Positions 37,527 to 50,813 of a DNA stretch of 64,000 bases are shown in pieces. The notes beneath the pieces were generated by a model. That model was not told the origin of the DNA and did not search any database. It worked only from the letters and a program-made list of their open reading frames with translations. Both the position numbers and the translations under genes were made by a program. The first letter of the stretch is position 1. Each line of letters opens with the position of its first letter. Origin of the DNA: Saussurea involucrata (lineage: Eukaryota > Streptophyta > Magnoliopsida > Asterales > Asteraceae); contig CM066321.1 in the NCBI GenBank assembly GCA_033807775.1, positions 40,896,850 to 40,960,849 of the forward strand. The letters are read 5' to 3'.

Positions 37527-39500
37527 TTATGTGGTTATTCAAGAATAAATATATTGATGGTACTGAAATATGCGTATCACTCAAGGTCTTGTTGTGTGTT
37601 ATTATATATAGGTACGACTTGGGCTATAGATAATAACACAGTAATTGGAATTAAAATAGATTCTAAATGTAGACTCTAGCATATTCCATACAAGCTATTT
37701 TTGAACCAAATCGAGACAAGCAACGAATTTTAAAATCGTATAGTTAATGCAAACATAAAAGTTCTCATCATGTTTAACGAATTTAGATACTCATCAATGT
37801 TATACCCCAAATTCGTGTTCCTTTTTCCATGTTACCTATTTTATAGATAAACGAAGTAATTGTGGATTTTACAAATACAATTAATAGTATTATACAAGCA
37901 ACAATAACTAATGGCTTATGGACTCCTTAATCGTCTAATTCTCGGACGCCATTAAAATAGTACATTTATAAATGTGTGTTTAACCACAACAAGAAAAAAA
38001 AATTAAAATCTCCTAGCATAACGCCAATAAAAATTTATTGCGGTTAACATTGTATTATTTGCCATTATATCGCATTTTCAAAAATTGCAAAGGCTTGGTC
38101 TGATACAACCTCTGAATATTGCAAACACGCTATATAAATAGGAAAATATTGTCAAATAGTTTTTAGTTGGAACTTGTTTAGTTGTTTTTCACATGCTCTT
38201 TTGTAAAGTAACAGTGATAAATTTGTCTTGTACGAATCAATGTGGTACCATTAGAAAAATAAGACACCATTGATGATCGGTTCCATTGATGTTCGATAAC
38301 CCCATTTACCGGAGGAATTCAAAATAAAATACGTGCCAAATATTTGCATCCTATAAGTTGATTGCCCACAAATGACCAATGAATTACTCATATTTTATTG
38401 AGAGAAACCTTTGTCGGAAAACCAACAAGCTACATTAACTATTTATTTAAAAAATGTTATATTTTTGGAGGATATTCGATGGACTCTACGTTACTTTTCT
38501 AAATGATATTGGTCCGAATCATGTTTTTTAAGATAAATAAGAAAAATATTTGGGTTTTCATATTTTTAACTCATATAAATAAGTTCCAATTAAAACTATA
38601 TACATGAAATATAATTGTTACAGTAAAATAATTAATATAAACTAGCATGTTACCAATTTCCACGATATCCCAAAATACAGAAATTTGGGTATAAAAATAC
38701 AAAGAATATCATCTTAAGGTCATAGGTGTTGGGGACCGAAAAATTTGTCATGAATCCTTGCTTTCCCAACTCTCGTCCTCTGATTTATAGTGCGCTTTTT
38801 GTCAATTAGTTATTAAGGATGGTTAACTACCAAAGACCGATATCATTGCTAGATTAACTAGACAAATTCAAAACATAATATCTAACTAGTTAATGCCTAT
38901 GTGTGGTCATACTAACTGAGTCCCCTGTGCATTACCATTGTGATGTTCATCGTTTGTAAATAAGTTATTGTTTTTGTTATTTCGTAAGAGACGATATAAG
39001 TTCACTATTTTGTTCATGTGCTATTATGTAAAAAGAAATTGTAAGAACAGCTGTCGCAATAATTCAAAGGCTTTCAATAACAATTGTGGCTTACCCACAT
39101 GTCAAAAAGCAGTTTCAAAAACATATTAGATGACAAACTTTACAACTTCCTAAGATTTTAGGTATTCGTTAAGAATATTCAAGCCATATTACCACCAAAC
39201 TACCGTTTGTTTTCCAAACACACCAATTCTTTCCAGTTAAATTTGTAGTTTTTCATCCATCGGTTGAAATGGCAACGTATGATCGGTGTTGATAAAGGAT
39301 AAAATGCATACTGCAACAAGATTTATCCATATAACTTATAAAACAAAACAGACATGAGATAAAACTACATTCTCGATACCTTTTAGGATTTCAATAATTA
39401 TAACATTCTAATTTTGGAACAAAAATAAAATTGAACCTTTTTATTCTTTACTAGTGTACGTGAAAGTATCTTCTAAACAAAAGCAAATCTGTTTTTTCCC

Positions 39501-40491
39501 TTAGCATTTACAATGGCAAATATCAGTGTGATTCTCCCTGCAATGTCCACCTTGACCGTTACCACATCTTCCCCTGCAAAAACTGTCACACTTTGCCATT
39601 TCAACCGGATTATCTGGATGACAAGGCATTTTATTGTCGGTACAACATAATCCTACAGCCACGGATGATCCCCAATACGATGCTGCGATAAAGGGTAAAT
39701 AAAATATTTGCTAAGTTATATAAGAATTATACATATAATATATATAGTATAAGTTTTCTAAAGTGAGTAAAATACAAAAGTTACAGCGGTAACAAGGCTA
39801 GTTTACCGGTGTATGATCATACAAGTAAGATTTAGTGTAAAAATGCTCATAGAACTTTACAATCAAGAATAAATTGATAACCCGAAAATGGAAATAAACA
39901 AATATAACACAAAGGTTCACACTATTATTCTTTATTGCGGAAAACATAGATGTTGAAATTGACTAGTACAAAAAATAATGACTAGCAAGAGATGGTGGTA
40001 AGGAGTTATGTGTTGAGCCATTTCAATTCTTATTAAATAATACGGATATTGATCATGAATTTGAAACTATGTGTAACACTCAAGGTCTTGTGACATATAT
40101 ATATATAGCATATGTATGTATATATGCATAAATATGTATATGTATTCGTATAGTATTGATTAAATATGAAATTAAAATAATTACAATGAAAATAGATTCG
40201 AAATATAGTCATGTATATTCTATACAAGTTATCAAAACATGTCATTTTCAAAATGACTACTTTCAATGCAACCCGAAAAACTATCACACGTGTAAGCTTT
40301 TGTATACAATTGTGTTAACTGAACTTTACATTCAAGAATGATTCAAAAAATTGGTAATGGAAATAAATAATTACAACTCAAAGGTTGAGAGTATAAGTGT
40401 TTGTTGCAGAACATGTGTATACTGAAAACTAACCTGTACAAAGAATAAGGACTAGCAAGAGAACGTGGCAAGAAATTCTTTGTTGAGCCAT
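39501..40491 (-). CDS. DEFL peptide precursor, copy 11
   Basis: Join of exon 1 (40434-40491) and exon 2 (39501-39682). The only exon change seen is silent (TGT for Cys12), so the protein is the same as copies 6, 7, 9 and 10. Confidence 0.82.
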
Positions 40492-42465
40492 TTATGTTGT
40501 TATTCAAGAATAAAGATATTGATGGTACTGAAATATGCGTATCACTCAAGGTCTTGTTGTGTGTTATTATATATAGGTACGACTTGGGCTATAGATAATA
40601 ACACAGTAATTGGAATTAAAATAGATTCTAAATGTAGACTCTAGCATATTCCATACAAGCTATTTTTGAACCAAATCGAGACAAGCAACGAATTTTAAAA
40701 TCGTATAGTTAATGCAAACTGAAAAGTTCTCATCATGTTTAACGAATTTAGATACTCATCAATGTTATACCCCAAATTCGTGTTCCTTTTTCCATGTTAC
40801 CTATTTTATAGATAAACGAAGTAATTGTGGATTTTACAAATACAATTAATAGTATTATACAAGCAACAATAACTAATGGCTTATGGACTCCTTAATCGTC
40901 TAATTCTCGGACGCCATTAAAATAGTACATTTATAAATGTGTGTTTAACCACAACAAGAAAAAAAAATTAAAATCTCCTAGCATAACGCCAATAAAAATT
41001 TATTGCGGTTAACATTGTATTATTTGCCATTATATCGCATTTTCAAAAATTGCAAAGGCTTGGTCTGATACAACCTCTGAATATTGCAAACACGCTATAT
41101 AAATAGGAAAATATTGTCAAATAGTTTTTAGTTGGAACTTGTTTAGTTGTTTTTCACATGCTCTTTTGTAAAGTAACAGTGATAAATTTGTCTTGTACGA
41201 ATCAATGTGGTACCATTAGAAAAATAAGACACCATTGATGATCGGTTCCATTGATGTTCGATAACCCCATTTACCGGAGGAATTCAAAATAAAATACGTG
41301 CCAAATATTTGCATCCTATAAGTTGATTGCCCACAAATGACCAATGAATTACTCATATTTTATTGAGAGAAACCTTTGTCGGAAAACCAACAAGCTACAT
41401 TAACTATTTATTTAAAAAATGTTATATTTTTGGAGGATATTCGATGGACTCTACGTTACTTTTCTAAATGATATTGGTCCGAATCATGTTTTTTAAGATA
41501 AATAAGAAAAATATTTGGGTTTTCATATTTTTAACTCATATAAATAAGTTCCAATTAAAACTATATACATGAAATATAATTGTTACAGTAAAATAATTAA
41601 TCTAAGCTAGCATGTTACCAATTTCCACGATATCCCAAAATACAGAAATTTTGGTATAAAAATACAAAGAATATCATCTTAAGGTCATAGGTGTTGGGGA
41701 CCGAAAAATTTGTCATGAATCCTTGCTTTCCCAACTCTCGTCCTCTGATTTATAGTGCGCTTTTTGTCAATTAGTTATTAAGGATGGTTAACTACCAAAG
41801 ACCGATATCATTGCTAGATTAACTAGACAAATTCAAAACATAATATCTAACTAGTTAATGCCTATGTGTGGTCATACTAACTGAGTCCCCTGTGCATTAC
41901 CATTGTGATGTTCATCGTTTGTAAATAAGTTATTGTTTTTGTTATTTCGTAAGAGACGATATAAGTTCACTATTTTGTTCATGTGCTATTATGTAAAAAG
42001 AAATTGTAAGAACAGCTGTCGCAATAATTCAAAGGCTTTCAATAACAATTGTGGCTTACCCACATGTCAAAAAGCAGTTTCAAAAACATATTAGATGACA
42101 AACTTTACAACTTCCTAAGATTTTAGGTATTTGTTAAGAATATTCAAGCCATATTACCACCAAACTACCGTTTGTTTTCCAAACACACCAATTCTTTCCA
42201 GTTAAATTTGCAGTTTTTCATCCATCGGTTGAAATGGCAACGTATGATCGGTGTTGATAAAGGATAAAATGCATACTGCAACAGGATTTATCCATATAAC
42301 TTATAAAACAAAACAGACATGAGATAAAACTACATTCTCGATACCTTTTAGGATTTCAATAATTATAACATTCTAATTTTGGAACAAAAATAAAATTGAA
42401 CCTTTTTATTCTTTACTAGTGTACGTGAAAGTATCTTCTAAACAAAAGCAAATCTGTTTTTTCCC

Positions 42466-43455
42466 TTAGCATTTACAATGGCAAATATCAGTGTGATTCT
42501 CCTTGCAATGTCCACCTTGATCGTTACCACATCTTCCCCTGCAAAAACTGTCACACTTTGCCATTTCAACCGGATTATCTGGATGACAAGGCATTTTATT
42601 GTCGGTACAGCATAATCCTACAGCCACGGATGATCCCCAATACGATGCTGCGATAAAGGGTAAATAAAATATTTGCTAAGTTATATAAGCATATACATAT
42701 AATATATATAGTATAAGTTTTCTAAAGTGAGTAAAATACAAAAGTTACAGCGGTAACAAGGCTAGTTTACCGGTGTATGATCACACAAGTAAGATTTAGT
42801 GTAAAAATGCTCATAGAACTTTACAATCAAGAAAAAATTGATAACCCGAAAATGGAAATAAACAAATATAACACAAAGGTTCCCACTATTATTCTTTATT
42901 GCGGAAAACATAGATGTTGAAATTGACTAGTACAAAAAATAATGACTAGCAAGAGATGGTGGTAAGGAGTTATGTGTTGAGCCATTTCAATTCTTATTAA
43001 ATAATACGGATATTGATCATGAATTTGAAACTATGTATAACACTCAAGGTCTTGTGGCATATATATATATATCATATGTATGTATATATGCATAAATATG
43101 TATATGTATTCGAATAGTATTGATTAAATATGAAATTAAAATAATTACAATGAAAATAGATTCGAAATATAGTCATGTATATTCTATACAAGTTATCAAA
43201 ACATGTCATTTTCAAAATGACTACTTTCAATGCATCCCGAAAAACTATCACACGTGTAAGCTTTTGTATACAATTGTGTTAACTGAACTTTACATTCAAG
43301 AATGATTCAAAAAATTGGTAATGGAAATAAATAATTACAACTCAAAGGTTGAGAGTATAAGTGTTTGTTGCAGAACATGTATATACTGAAAACTAACCTG
43401 TACAAAGAATAAGGACTAGCAAGAGAACGTGGCAAGAAATTCTTTGTTGAGCCAT
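42466..43455 (-). CDS. DEFL peptide precursor, copy 12
   Basis: Join of exon 1 (43398-43455) and exon 2 (42466-42647). Two replacements in the mature peptide flank Cys7: Gly42 to Asp and Arg48 to Lys. All cysteines and splice sites are intact. Position 42 is also changed in copies 2-5, so this loop varies repeatedly. Confidence 0.82.
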
Positions 43456-45429
43456 TTATGTTGTTATTCAAGAATAAAGATATTGATGGTACTGAAATAT
43501 GCGTGTCACTCAAGGTCTTGTTGTGTGTTATTATATATAGGTACGACTTGGGCTATAGATAATAACACAGTAATTGGAATTAAAATAGATTCTAAATGTA
43601 GACTCTAGCATATTCCATACAAGCTATTTTTGAACCAAATCGAGACAAGCAACGAATTTTAAAATCGTATAGTTAATGCAAACTGAAAAGTTCTCATCAT
43701 GTTTAACGAATTTAGATACTCATCAATGTTATACCCCAAATTCGTGTTCCTTTTTCCATGTTACCTATTTTATAGATAAACGAAGTAATTGTGGATTTTA
43801 CAAATACAATTAATAGTATTATACAAGCAACAATAACTAATGGCTTATGGCCTCCTTAATCGTCTAATTCTCGGACGCCATTAAAATAGTACATTTATAA
43901 ATGTGTGTTTAACCACAACAAGAAAAAAAAATTAAAATCTCCTAGCATAACGCCAATAAAAATTTATTGCGGTTAACATTGTATTATTTGCCATTATATC
44001 GCATTTTCAAAAATTGCAAAGGCTTGGTCTGATACAACCTCTGAATATTGCAAACACGCTATATAAATAGGAAAATATTGTCAAATAGTTTTTAGTTGGA
44101 ACTTGTTTAGTTGTTTTTCACATGCTCTTTTGTAAAGTAACAGTGATAAATTTGTCTTGTACGAATCAATGTGGTACCATTAGAAAAATAAGACACCATT
44201 GATGATCGGTTCCATTGATGATCGATAACCCCATTTACCGGAGGAATTCAAAATAAAATACGTGCCAAATATTTGCATCCTATATGTTGATTGCCCACAA
44301 ATGACCAATGAATTACTCATATTTTATTGAGAGAAACCTTTGTCGGAAAACCAACAAGCTACATTAACTATTTATTTAAAAAATGTTATATTTTTGGAGG
44401 ATATTCGATGGACTCTACGTTACTTTTCTAAATGATATTGGTCCGAATCATGTTTTTTAAGATAAATAAGAAAAATATTTGGATTTTCATATTTTTAACT
44501 CATATAAATAAGTTCCAATTAAAACTATATACATGAAATATAATTGTTACAGTAAAATAATTAATCTAAGCTAGCATGTTACCAATTTCCACGATATCCC
44601 AAAATACAGAAATTTTGGTATAAAAATTCAAAGAAAATCATCTTAAGGTCATACGTGTAGGGGACCGAAAATTTTGTCATGAATCCTTGCTTTCCCAACT
44701 CTCGTCCTCTGATTTATAGTGCGCTTTTTGTCAATTAGTTATTAAGGATGGTTAACTACCAAAGACCGATATCATTGCTAGATTAACTAGACAAATTCAA
44801 AACATAATATCTAACTAGTTAATGCCTATGTGTGGTCATACTAACTGAGTCCCCAGTGCATTACCATTGTGATGTTCATCGTTTGTAAATAAGTTATTGT
44901 TTTTGTTATTTCGTAAGAGACGATATAAGCTCACTATTTTGTTCATGTGCTATTATGTAAAAAGAAATTGTAAGAACAGTTGTCGCAATAATTCAAAGGC
45001 TTTCAATAACAATTGTGGCTAACCCACATGTCAAAAAGCAGTTTCAAAAACATATTAGACGACAAACTTTACAACTTCCTAAGATTTTAGGTATTCGTTA
45101 AGAATATTCAAGCCATATTACCACCAAACTACCGTTTGTTTTCCAAACACACCAATTCTTTCCAGTTAAATTTGCAGTTTTTCAACCATCGGTTGAAATG
45201 GCAACGTATGATCGGTGTTGATAAAGGATAAAATGCATACTGCAACAAGATTTATCCATATAACTTATAAAACAAAACAGACATGAGATAAAACTACATT
45301 CTCGATACCTTTTAGGATTTCAATAATTATAACATTCTAATTTTGGAACAAAAATAAAATTGAACCTTTTTATTCTTTACTAGTGTACGTGAAAGTATCT
45401 TCTAAACAAAAGCAAATCTGTTTTTTCCT

Positions 45430-46415
45430 TTAGCATTTACAATGGCAAATATCAGTGTGATTCTCCCTGCAATGTCCACCTTGACCGTTACCACATCTTC
45501 CCGTGCAAAAACTGTCACACTTTGCCATTTCAACCGGATTATCTGGATGACAAGGCATTTTATTGTCGGTACAGCATAATCCTACAGCCACGAATGATCC
45601 CTAATACGATGCTGCGATAAAGGGTCAATAAAATATCTGCTAAGTTATATAAGCATATACGTATAATATATATAGTATAAGTTTTCTAAAGTGAGTAAAA
45701 TACAAAACTTAGAGCGGTAACAAGGCTAGTTTACCGGTGTATGATCACACAAGTAAGATTTAGTGTAAAAATGATCATAGAACTTTACAATCAAGAATAA
45801 ATTGATAACCCGAAAATGGAAATAAACAAATATAACACAAAGGTTCACACTAATATTCTTTATTGCGGAAAACATAGATGTTGAAATTGGTTAGTACAAA
45901 AAATAATGACTAGCAAGAGATGGTGGTAAGGAGTTATGTGTTGAGCCATTTCAATTCTTATTAAATAATACGGATATTGATCATGAATTTGAAACTATGT
46001 GTAACACTCAAGGTCTTGTGGCATATATATATCATATGTATGTATATATGCATAAATATGTATATGTATTCGTATAGTATTGATTAAATATGAAATTAAA
46101 ATAATTACAATAAAAATAGATTCGAAATATAGTCATGTATATTCTATACAAGTTATCAAAACATGTCATTTACAAAATGACTACTTTCAATGCAACCCGA
46201 AAAACTATCACACGTGTAAGCTTTTGTATACAATTGTGTTAACTGAACTTTACATTCAAGAATGATTCAAAAAATTGGTAATGGAAATAAATAATTACAA
46301 CTCAAAGGTTGAGAGTATAAGTGTTTGTTGCAGAACATGTATATACTGAAAACTAACCTGTACAAAGAATAAGGACTAGCAAGAGAACGTGGCAAGAAAT
46401 TCTTTGTTGAGCCAT
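45430..46415 (-). pseudogene. DEFL gene copy 13 (early stop)
   Basis: Exon 1 (46358-46415) is intact. Exon 2 (45430-45611) has TAG at 45601-45603 in place of Trp3 of the mature peptide, so only the signal peptide and two residues would be made. Further changes (Ser6 to Phe, Arg36 to Thr) fit relaxed constraint. The upstream part of this unit is fused to the next unit by a deletion at 46930-46934, leaving about 0.5 kb of its own 5' flank. Confidence 0.8.
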
Positions 46416-46929
46416 TTATGTTGTTATTCAAGAATAAAGATATTGATGGTACTGAAATATGCGTGTCACTCAAGGTCTTGTTGTGTGTTATTATATATAG
46501 GTACGACTTGGGCTATAGATAATAACACAGTAATTGGAATTAAAATAGATTCTAAATGTAGACTCTAGCATATTCCATACAAGCTATTTTTGAACCAAAT
46601 CGAGACAAGCAACGAATTTTAAAATCGTATAGTTAATGCAAACTGAAAAGTTCGCATCATGTTTAACGAATTTAGATACTCATCAATGTTATACCCCAAA
46701 TTCGTGTTCCTTTTTCCATGTTACCTATTTTATAGATAAACGAAGTAATTGTGGATTTTACAAATACAATTAATAGTATTATACAAGCAACAATAACTAA
46801 TGGCTTATGGACTCCTTAATCGTCTAATTCTCGGACGCCATTAAAATAGTACATTTATAAATGTGTGTTTAACCACAACAAGAAAAAAAAATTAAAATCT
46901 CCTAGCATAACGCCAATAAAAATTTATTG

Positions 46930-46934
46930 CGGTT
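46930..46934. other. Deletion junction fusing units 13 and 14 (CGGTT)
   Basis: Unit 13 reads normally through TTTATTGCGGTT and then jumps to GAAATGGCAACG, which in other units lies about 1.2 kb further on, in the next unit. CGGTT occurs at both break sites (GCGGTTAAC and ATCGGTTGAAATGG), so the join has 5 bp of microhomology. About 1.2 kb is missing, including the 14th unit start. Confidence 0.85.
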
Positions 46935-47169
46935 GAAATGGCAACGTATGATCGGTGTTAATAAAGGATAAAATGCATACTGCAACAAGATTTATCCATA
47001 TAACTTATAAAACAAAACAGACATGAGATATAACTACATTCTCGATACCTTTTAGGATTTCAATAATTATAAGATTCTAATTTTGGAACAAAAATAAAAT
47101 TGAACCTTTTTATTCTTTACTAGTGTACGTGAAAGTATCTTCTAACCAAAAGCAAATTTGTTTTTTCCC

Positions 47170-48155
47170 TTAGCATTTACAATGGCAAATATCAGTGTGA
47201 TTCTCCCTGCAATGTCCACCTTGACCGTTACCACATCTTCCCCTGCAAAAACTGTCACACTTTGCCATTTCAACCGGATTATCTGGATGACAAGGCATTT
47301 TATTGTCGGTACAGCATAATCCTACAGCCACGGATGATCCCCAATACGATGCTGCGATAAAGGGTCAATAAAACACTTGCTAAGTTATATAAGCATGTAC
47401 ATATAATATATATAGTATAAGTTTTGTAAAGTGAGTAAAATACAAAAGTTATAGCGGTAACAAGGCTAGTTTACCGGTGTATGATCACACAAGTAAGATT
47501 TAGTGTAAAAATGCTCATAGAACTTTACAATCAAGAATAAATTGATAACCCGAAAATGGAAATAAACAAATATAACACAAAGGTTCACACTATTATTCTT
47601 TATTGCGGAAAACATAGATGTTGAAATTGGCTAGTACAAAAAATAATGACTAGCAAGAGATGGTGGTAAGGAGTTATGTGTTGAGCCATTTCAATTCTTA
47701 TTAAATAATACGGATATTGATCATGAATTTGAAACTATGTGTAACACTCAAGGTCTTGTGGCATATATATATCATATGTATGTATATATGCATAAATATG
47801 TATATGTATTCGTATAGTATTGATTAAATATGAAATTAAAATAATTACAATGAAAATAGATTCGAAATATAGTCATGTATATTCTATACAAGTTATCAAA
47901 ACATGTCATTTTCAAAATGACTACTTTCAATGCAACCCGAAAAACTATCACACGTGTAAGCTTTTGTATACAATTGTGTTAATTGAACTTTACATTCAAG
48001 AATGATTCAAAAAATTGGTAATGGAAATAAATAATTACAACTCCAAGGTTGAGAGTATAAGTGTTTGTTGCAGAACATGTATATACTGAAAACTAACATG
48101 TACAGAGAATAAGGACTAGCAAGAGAACGTGGCAAGAAATTCTTTGTTGAGCCAT
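47170..48155 (-). CDS. DEFL peptide precursor, copy 14
   Basis: Join of exon 1 (48098-48155) and exon 2 (47170-47351). The mature peptide equals the consensus of copies 6-11. Exon 1 ends in T instead of G at the donor, as in copy 4, changing Ala20 to Ser. The 5' flank extends about 1 kb to the copia insertion at 49209, so the TATA box is retained. Confidence 0.78.
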
Positions 48156-49208
48156 TTATGTTGTTATTCAAGAATAAAGATATTGATGGTATTGAAATAT
48201 GCGTATCACTCAAGGTCTTGTTGTGTGTTATTATATATAGGTACGACTTGGGCTATAGATAATAACAGTAATTGGAATTAAAATAGATTCTAAATGTAGA
48301 CTCTAGCATATTCCATACAAGTTATTTTTGAACCAAATCGAGACAAGCAACGAATTTTAAAATCGTATAGTTAATGCAAACCGAAAATTTCTCATCATGT
48401 TTAACGAATTTAGATACTCATCAATGTTATACCCCAAATTCGTGTTCCTTTTTCCATGTTACCTATTTTATAGATAAGCGAAGTAATTGTGGATTTTACA
48501 AATACAATTAATAGTATTATACAAGCAACAATAACTAATGGCTTATGGACTCCTTAATCGTCTAATTCTCGGACGCCATTAAAATAGTACATTTATAAAT
48601 GTGTGTTTAACCACAACAAGAAAAATAAATTAAAACCTCCTAGCATAACGCCAATAAAAATTTATTGCGGTTAACATTGTATTATTTGCCATTATATCGC
48701 ATTTTCAAAAATTGCAAAGGCTTGGTCTGATACAACCTCTGAATATTGCAAACACGCTATATAAATAGGAAAATATTGTCAAATAGTTTTTAGTTGGAAC
48801 TTGTTTAGTTGTTTTTCACATGCTCTTTTGTAAAGTAACAATGATAAATTTGTCTTGTACGAATCAATGTGGTACCATTAGAAAAATAAGACACCATTGA
48901 TGATCGGTTCCATTGATGTTCGATAACCCCATTTATCGGAGGAATTCAAAATAAAATACGTGCCAAATATTTGCATCCTATAAGCTGATTGCCCACAAAT
49001 GACCAATGAATTACTCATATTTTATTGAGAGAAACCTTTGTCGGAAAACCAACAAGCTACATTAATTATTTATTTAAAAAATGTTATATTTTTAGAGGAT
49101 ATTCGATGGACTCTACGTTACTTTTCTAAAGGATATTGGTCCGAATCATGTTTTTTAAGATAAATAAGAAAAATATTTGGATTTTCACATTTTTAACTCA
49201 TATAAATA

Positions 49209-49472
49209 TGTTAGGACACTGTAGTTGTCCTTTATATTAGAAAGTTTTGTAAAGCAATAACTGTGTTAAAGGGCTTATTCTTAACTGTTGTAACAAGTGA
49301 GGAAGACTATAAATAGGACTTTACTTGTAATATTGTAACGTGTGAATTTATAATACAAGATGTAGACAATAAATCTCTTTGTGTTCTCTCTAGGTTAGAT
49401 TTACTTTTTTAATAATGTTCTTCCTTATCTTGTTCTTATATCTTGGATTGTATGAAGATCAAAGACCTAACA
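49209..49472 (+). repeat. Copia LTR, family B (264 bp)
   Basis: TG...CA termini, TATA-like CTATAAATAGG, and a GTTCTCTCTAGG stretch. It is the forward counterpart of the inverted LTR at 5679-5942. Confidence 0.82.
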
Positions 49473-50142
49473 TTTGGTATCAGAGCTCAAACAGGAGATT
49501 CAAGCAGATCAAGATCCAAATTGAAGAATTTTTACACTGTTCATACAGATTTTGGACCATGCATGCTTTACTGTTCATCTGATCACTTTTCATTCAGACT
49601 TTGATTTTTTGATTTCTTGGATCAATTCTTGGCATCACTGAACTCGGAATTGATATCTGAACAACATTAATTCTTGGATTATCATCAATTACTGCACAGA
49701 ATCATCAGATTTGATCATTTCTTTGAAACTTTGTTAGAAAACCCCAATTCACTGTTTTGGACTTTATTTCGATTAAAATGATCGAATTTGAACTTGTGAT
49801 TGACTAAGAAAGTGTGTGGATTTTGATTTCGAGCAAACCAGTAAAAATTTCGTGTTAATTGATCAAGAATTGAGAAAGTTATGGCTGAATTTGTGATTTT
49901 CGAGTTCGAAGTGATGGTTTCGGATCATTCTTGAGGGTTTCGGACCATTCATACAGATTTCGCACCATTCAAGTTTTTCGAAGTGTTCAAGTGAAGGTTT
50001 CGGATCCAGTTAAGTCCAAAATCCGTGGTTTCGCACCCTGTTAGATTTGAATTCTTGAGGTTTCGAACTTAGTTAAGTCCGAATTCTAGTGGTTTCGCAC
50101 CGTGTATTTTGATTTGAACAAGTGTTGGTTTCGTACCAAGAT
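49209..50142 (+). mobile_element. 5' end of a family B copia element (LTR, primer site, leader)
   Basis: The LTR at 49209-49472 (264 bp, TGTTAGGACACTG to GACCTAACA) is followed by the primer site TGGTATCAGAGC at 49475-49486. About 650 bp of leader follows, with repeated TTCGGATCATTC/TTTCGCACC phrases. The leader resembles that of copia A at 4600-5100 (both have TTCAAGCAGATCAA soon after the primer site). The insertion interrupts array unit 14. No gag or pol is present before the gypsy LTR at 50143; the rest may lie beyond the window. Confidence 0.75.
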
Positions 50143-50813
50143 TGTAATAACCGGGTTTCTTTTATTTATATTTTGGTTCGATAAATAAAATTTTGATAAA
50201 ATTCGAAGTTTAAGAAAGTTATGTGGTCCAAGTGGGAAGAATTGAAAGTTTTGTGTTTTTGAGGAAGGTATATAAAGATTAAGGAAAACCCTAATTGCTC
50301 TTTAAGCATTGGTCTAGTGTGTGTTGTGTGTGTGGCTGGGAGAAGGAGCAAGGAAAGGGTTTTGGCATTTGAGGAAGAAAGATGACGATTTCAGCTGAGT
50401 TTCGGGAAGGACTCTTGAATCTACAATCATTCAGGTAAATCAACCCTATCCCTCTTCAAGTTAGTGTGTGTGTGTTTTATGAGTATTTGGAAAAGAAACA
50501 TGGATTTTGTGGGTTTAGTGTGATTCCTAATTAAATTTGTTTAAGAGGTGTTGTAGTTTGGGAAATGGGTATCTATCGACCCATTTTGCTAATCTGGAGG
50601 TGTTGAGGGAATTAGGACTTGAGATTATGCAATTTCTGCGTTTTTGGGTTTTTTCTCTTAGCGTCCGGAAACCCTCATGTCAGGGTAGTGTCCGGACGAT
50701 TGGTGGTGTCCGGATATGTTGCATGTGTCCGGGTGAGTGCCCCGTGAAGGTGTCCGGGTAGTGTTTCCGGATAAGTGGTGTGTCCGGATAAGTATAGCGT
50801 CCGGACAAGCGTA

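Larger units (their letters stand above)
9125..49208. repeat. 40-kb tandem array of a ~2.96-kb unit carrying a DEFL gene
   Basis: Using TAGTTATT before AAGGATGGTTAACTACC as the phase mark, units start at 9127, 12084, 15034, 17992, 20950, 23985, 26949, 29913, 32878, 35843, 38807, 41772 and 44736. Spacing is 2,950-2,965 bp, except 3,035 for unit 5, which has an AT expansion. A 14th unit lacks its start because of a deletion at 46930-46934. Units look nearly identical by eye. Each has about 0.7 kb downstream of the gene, the gene on the minus strand, and about 1.2 kb upstream with no recognisable gene. Units 1-4 share a doubled TATTCG phrase; units 6-13 share AAATTAAAATCTCC; so subgroups are local. 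The left edge abuts a gypsy LTR and the right edge is cut by a copia LTR. Confidence 0.95.

Noticed and set aside
9125..49208. CRISPR-like or satellite centromere array
   Set aside because: The ~3-kb period, with spliced genes and promoters inside each unit, fits a tandem gene array; there are no short spaced repeats.
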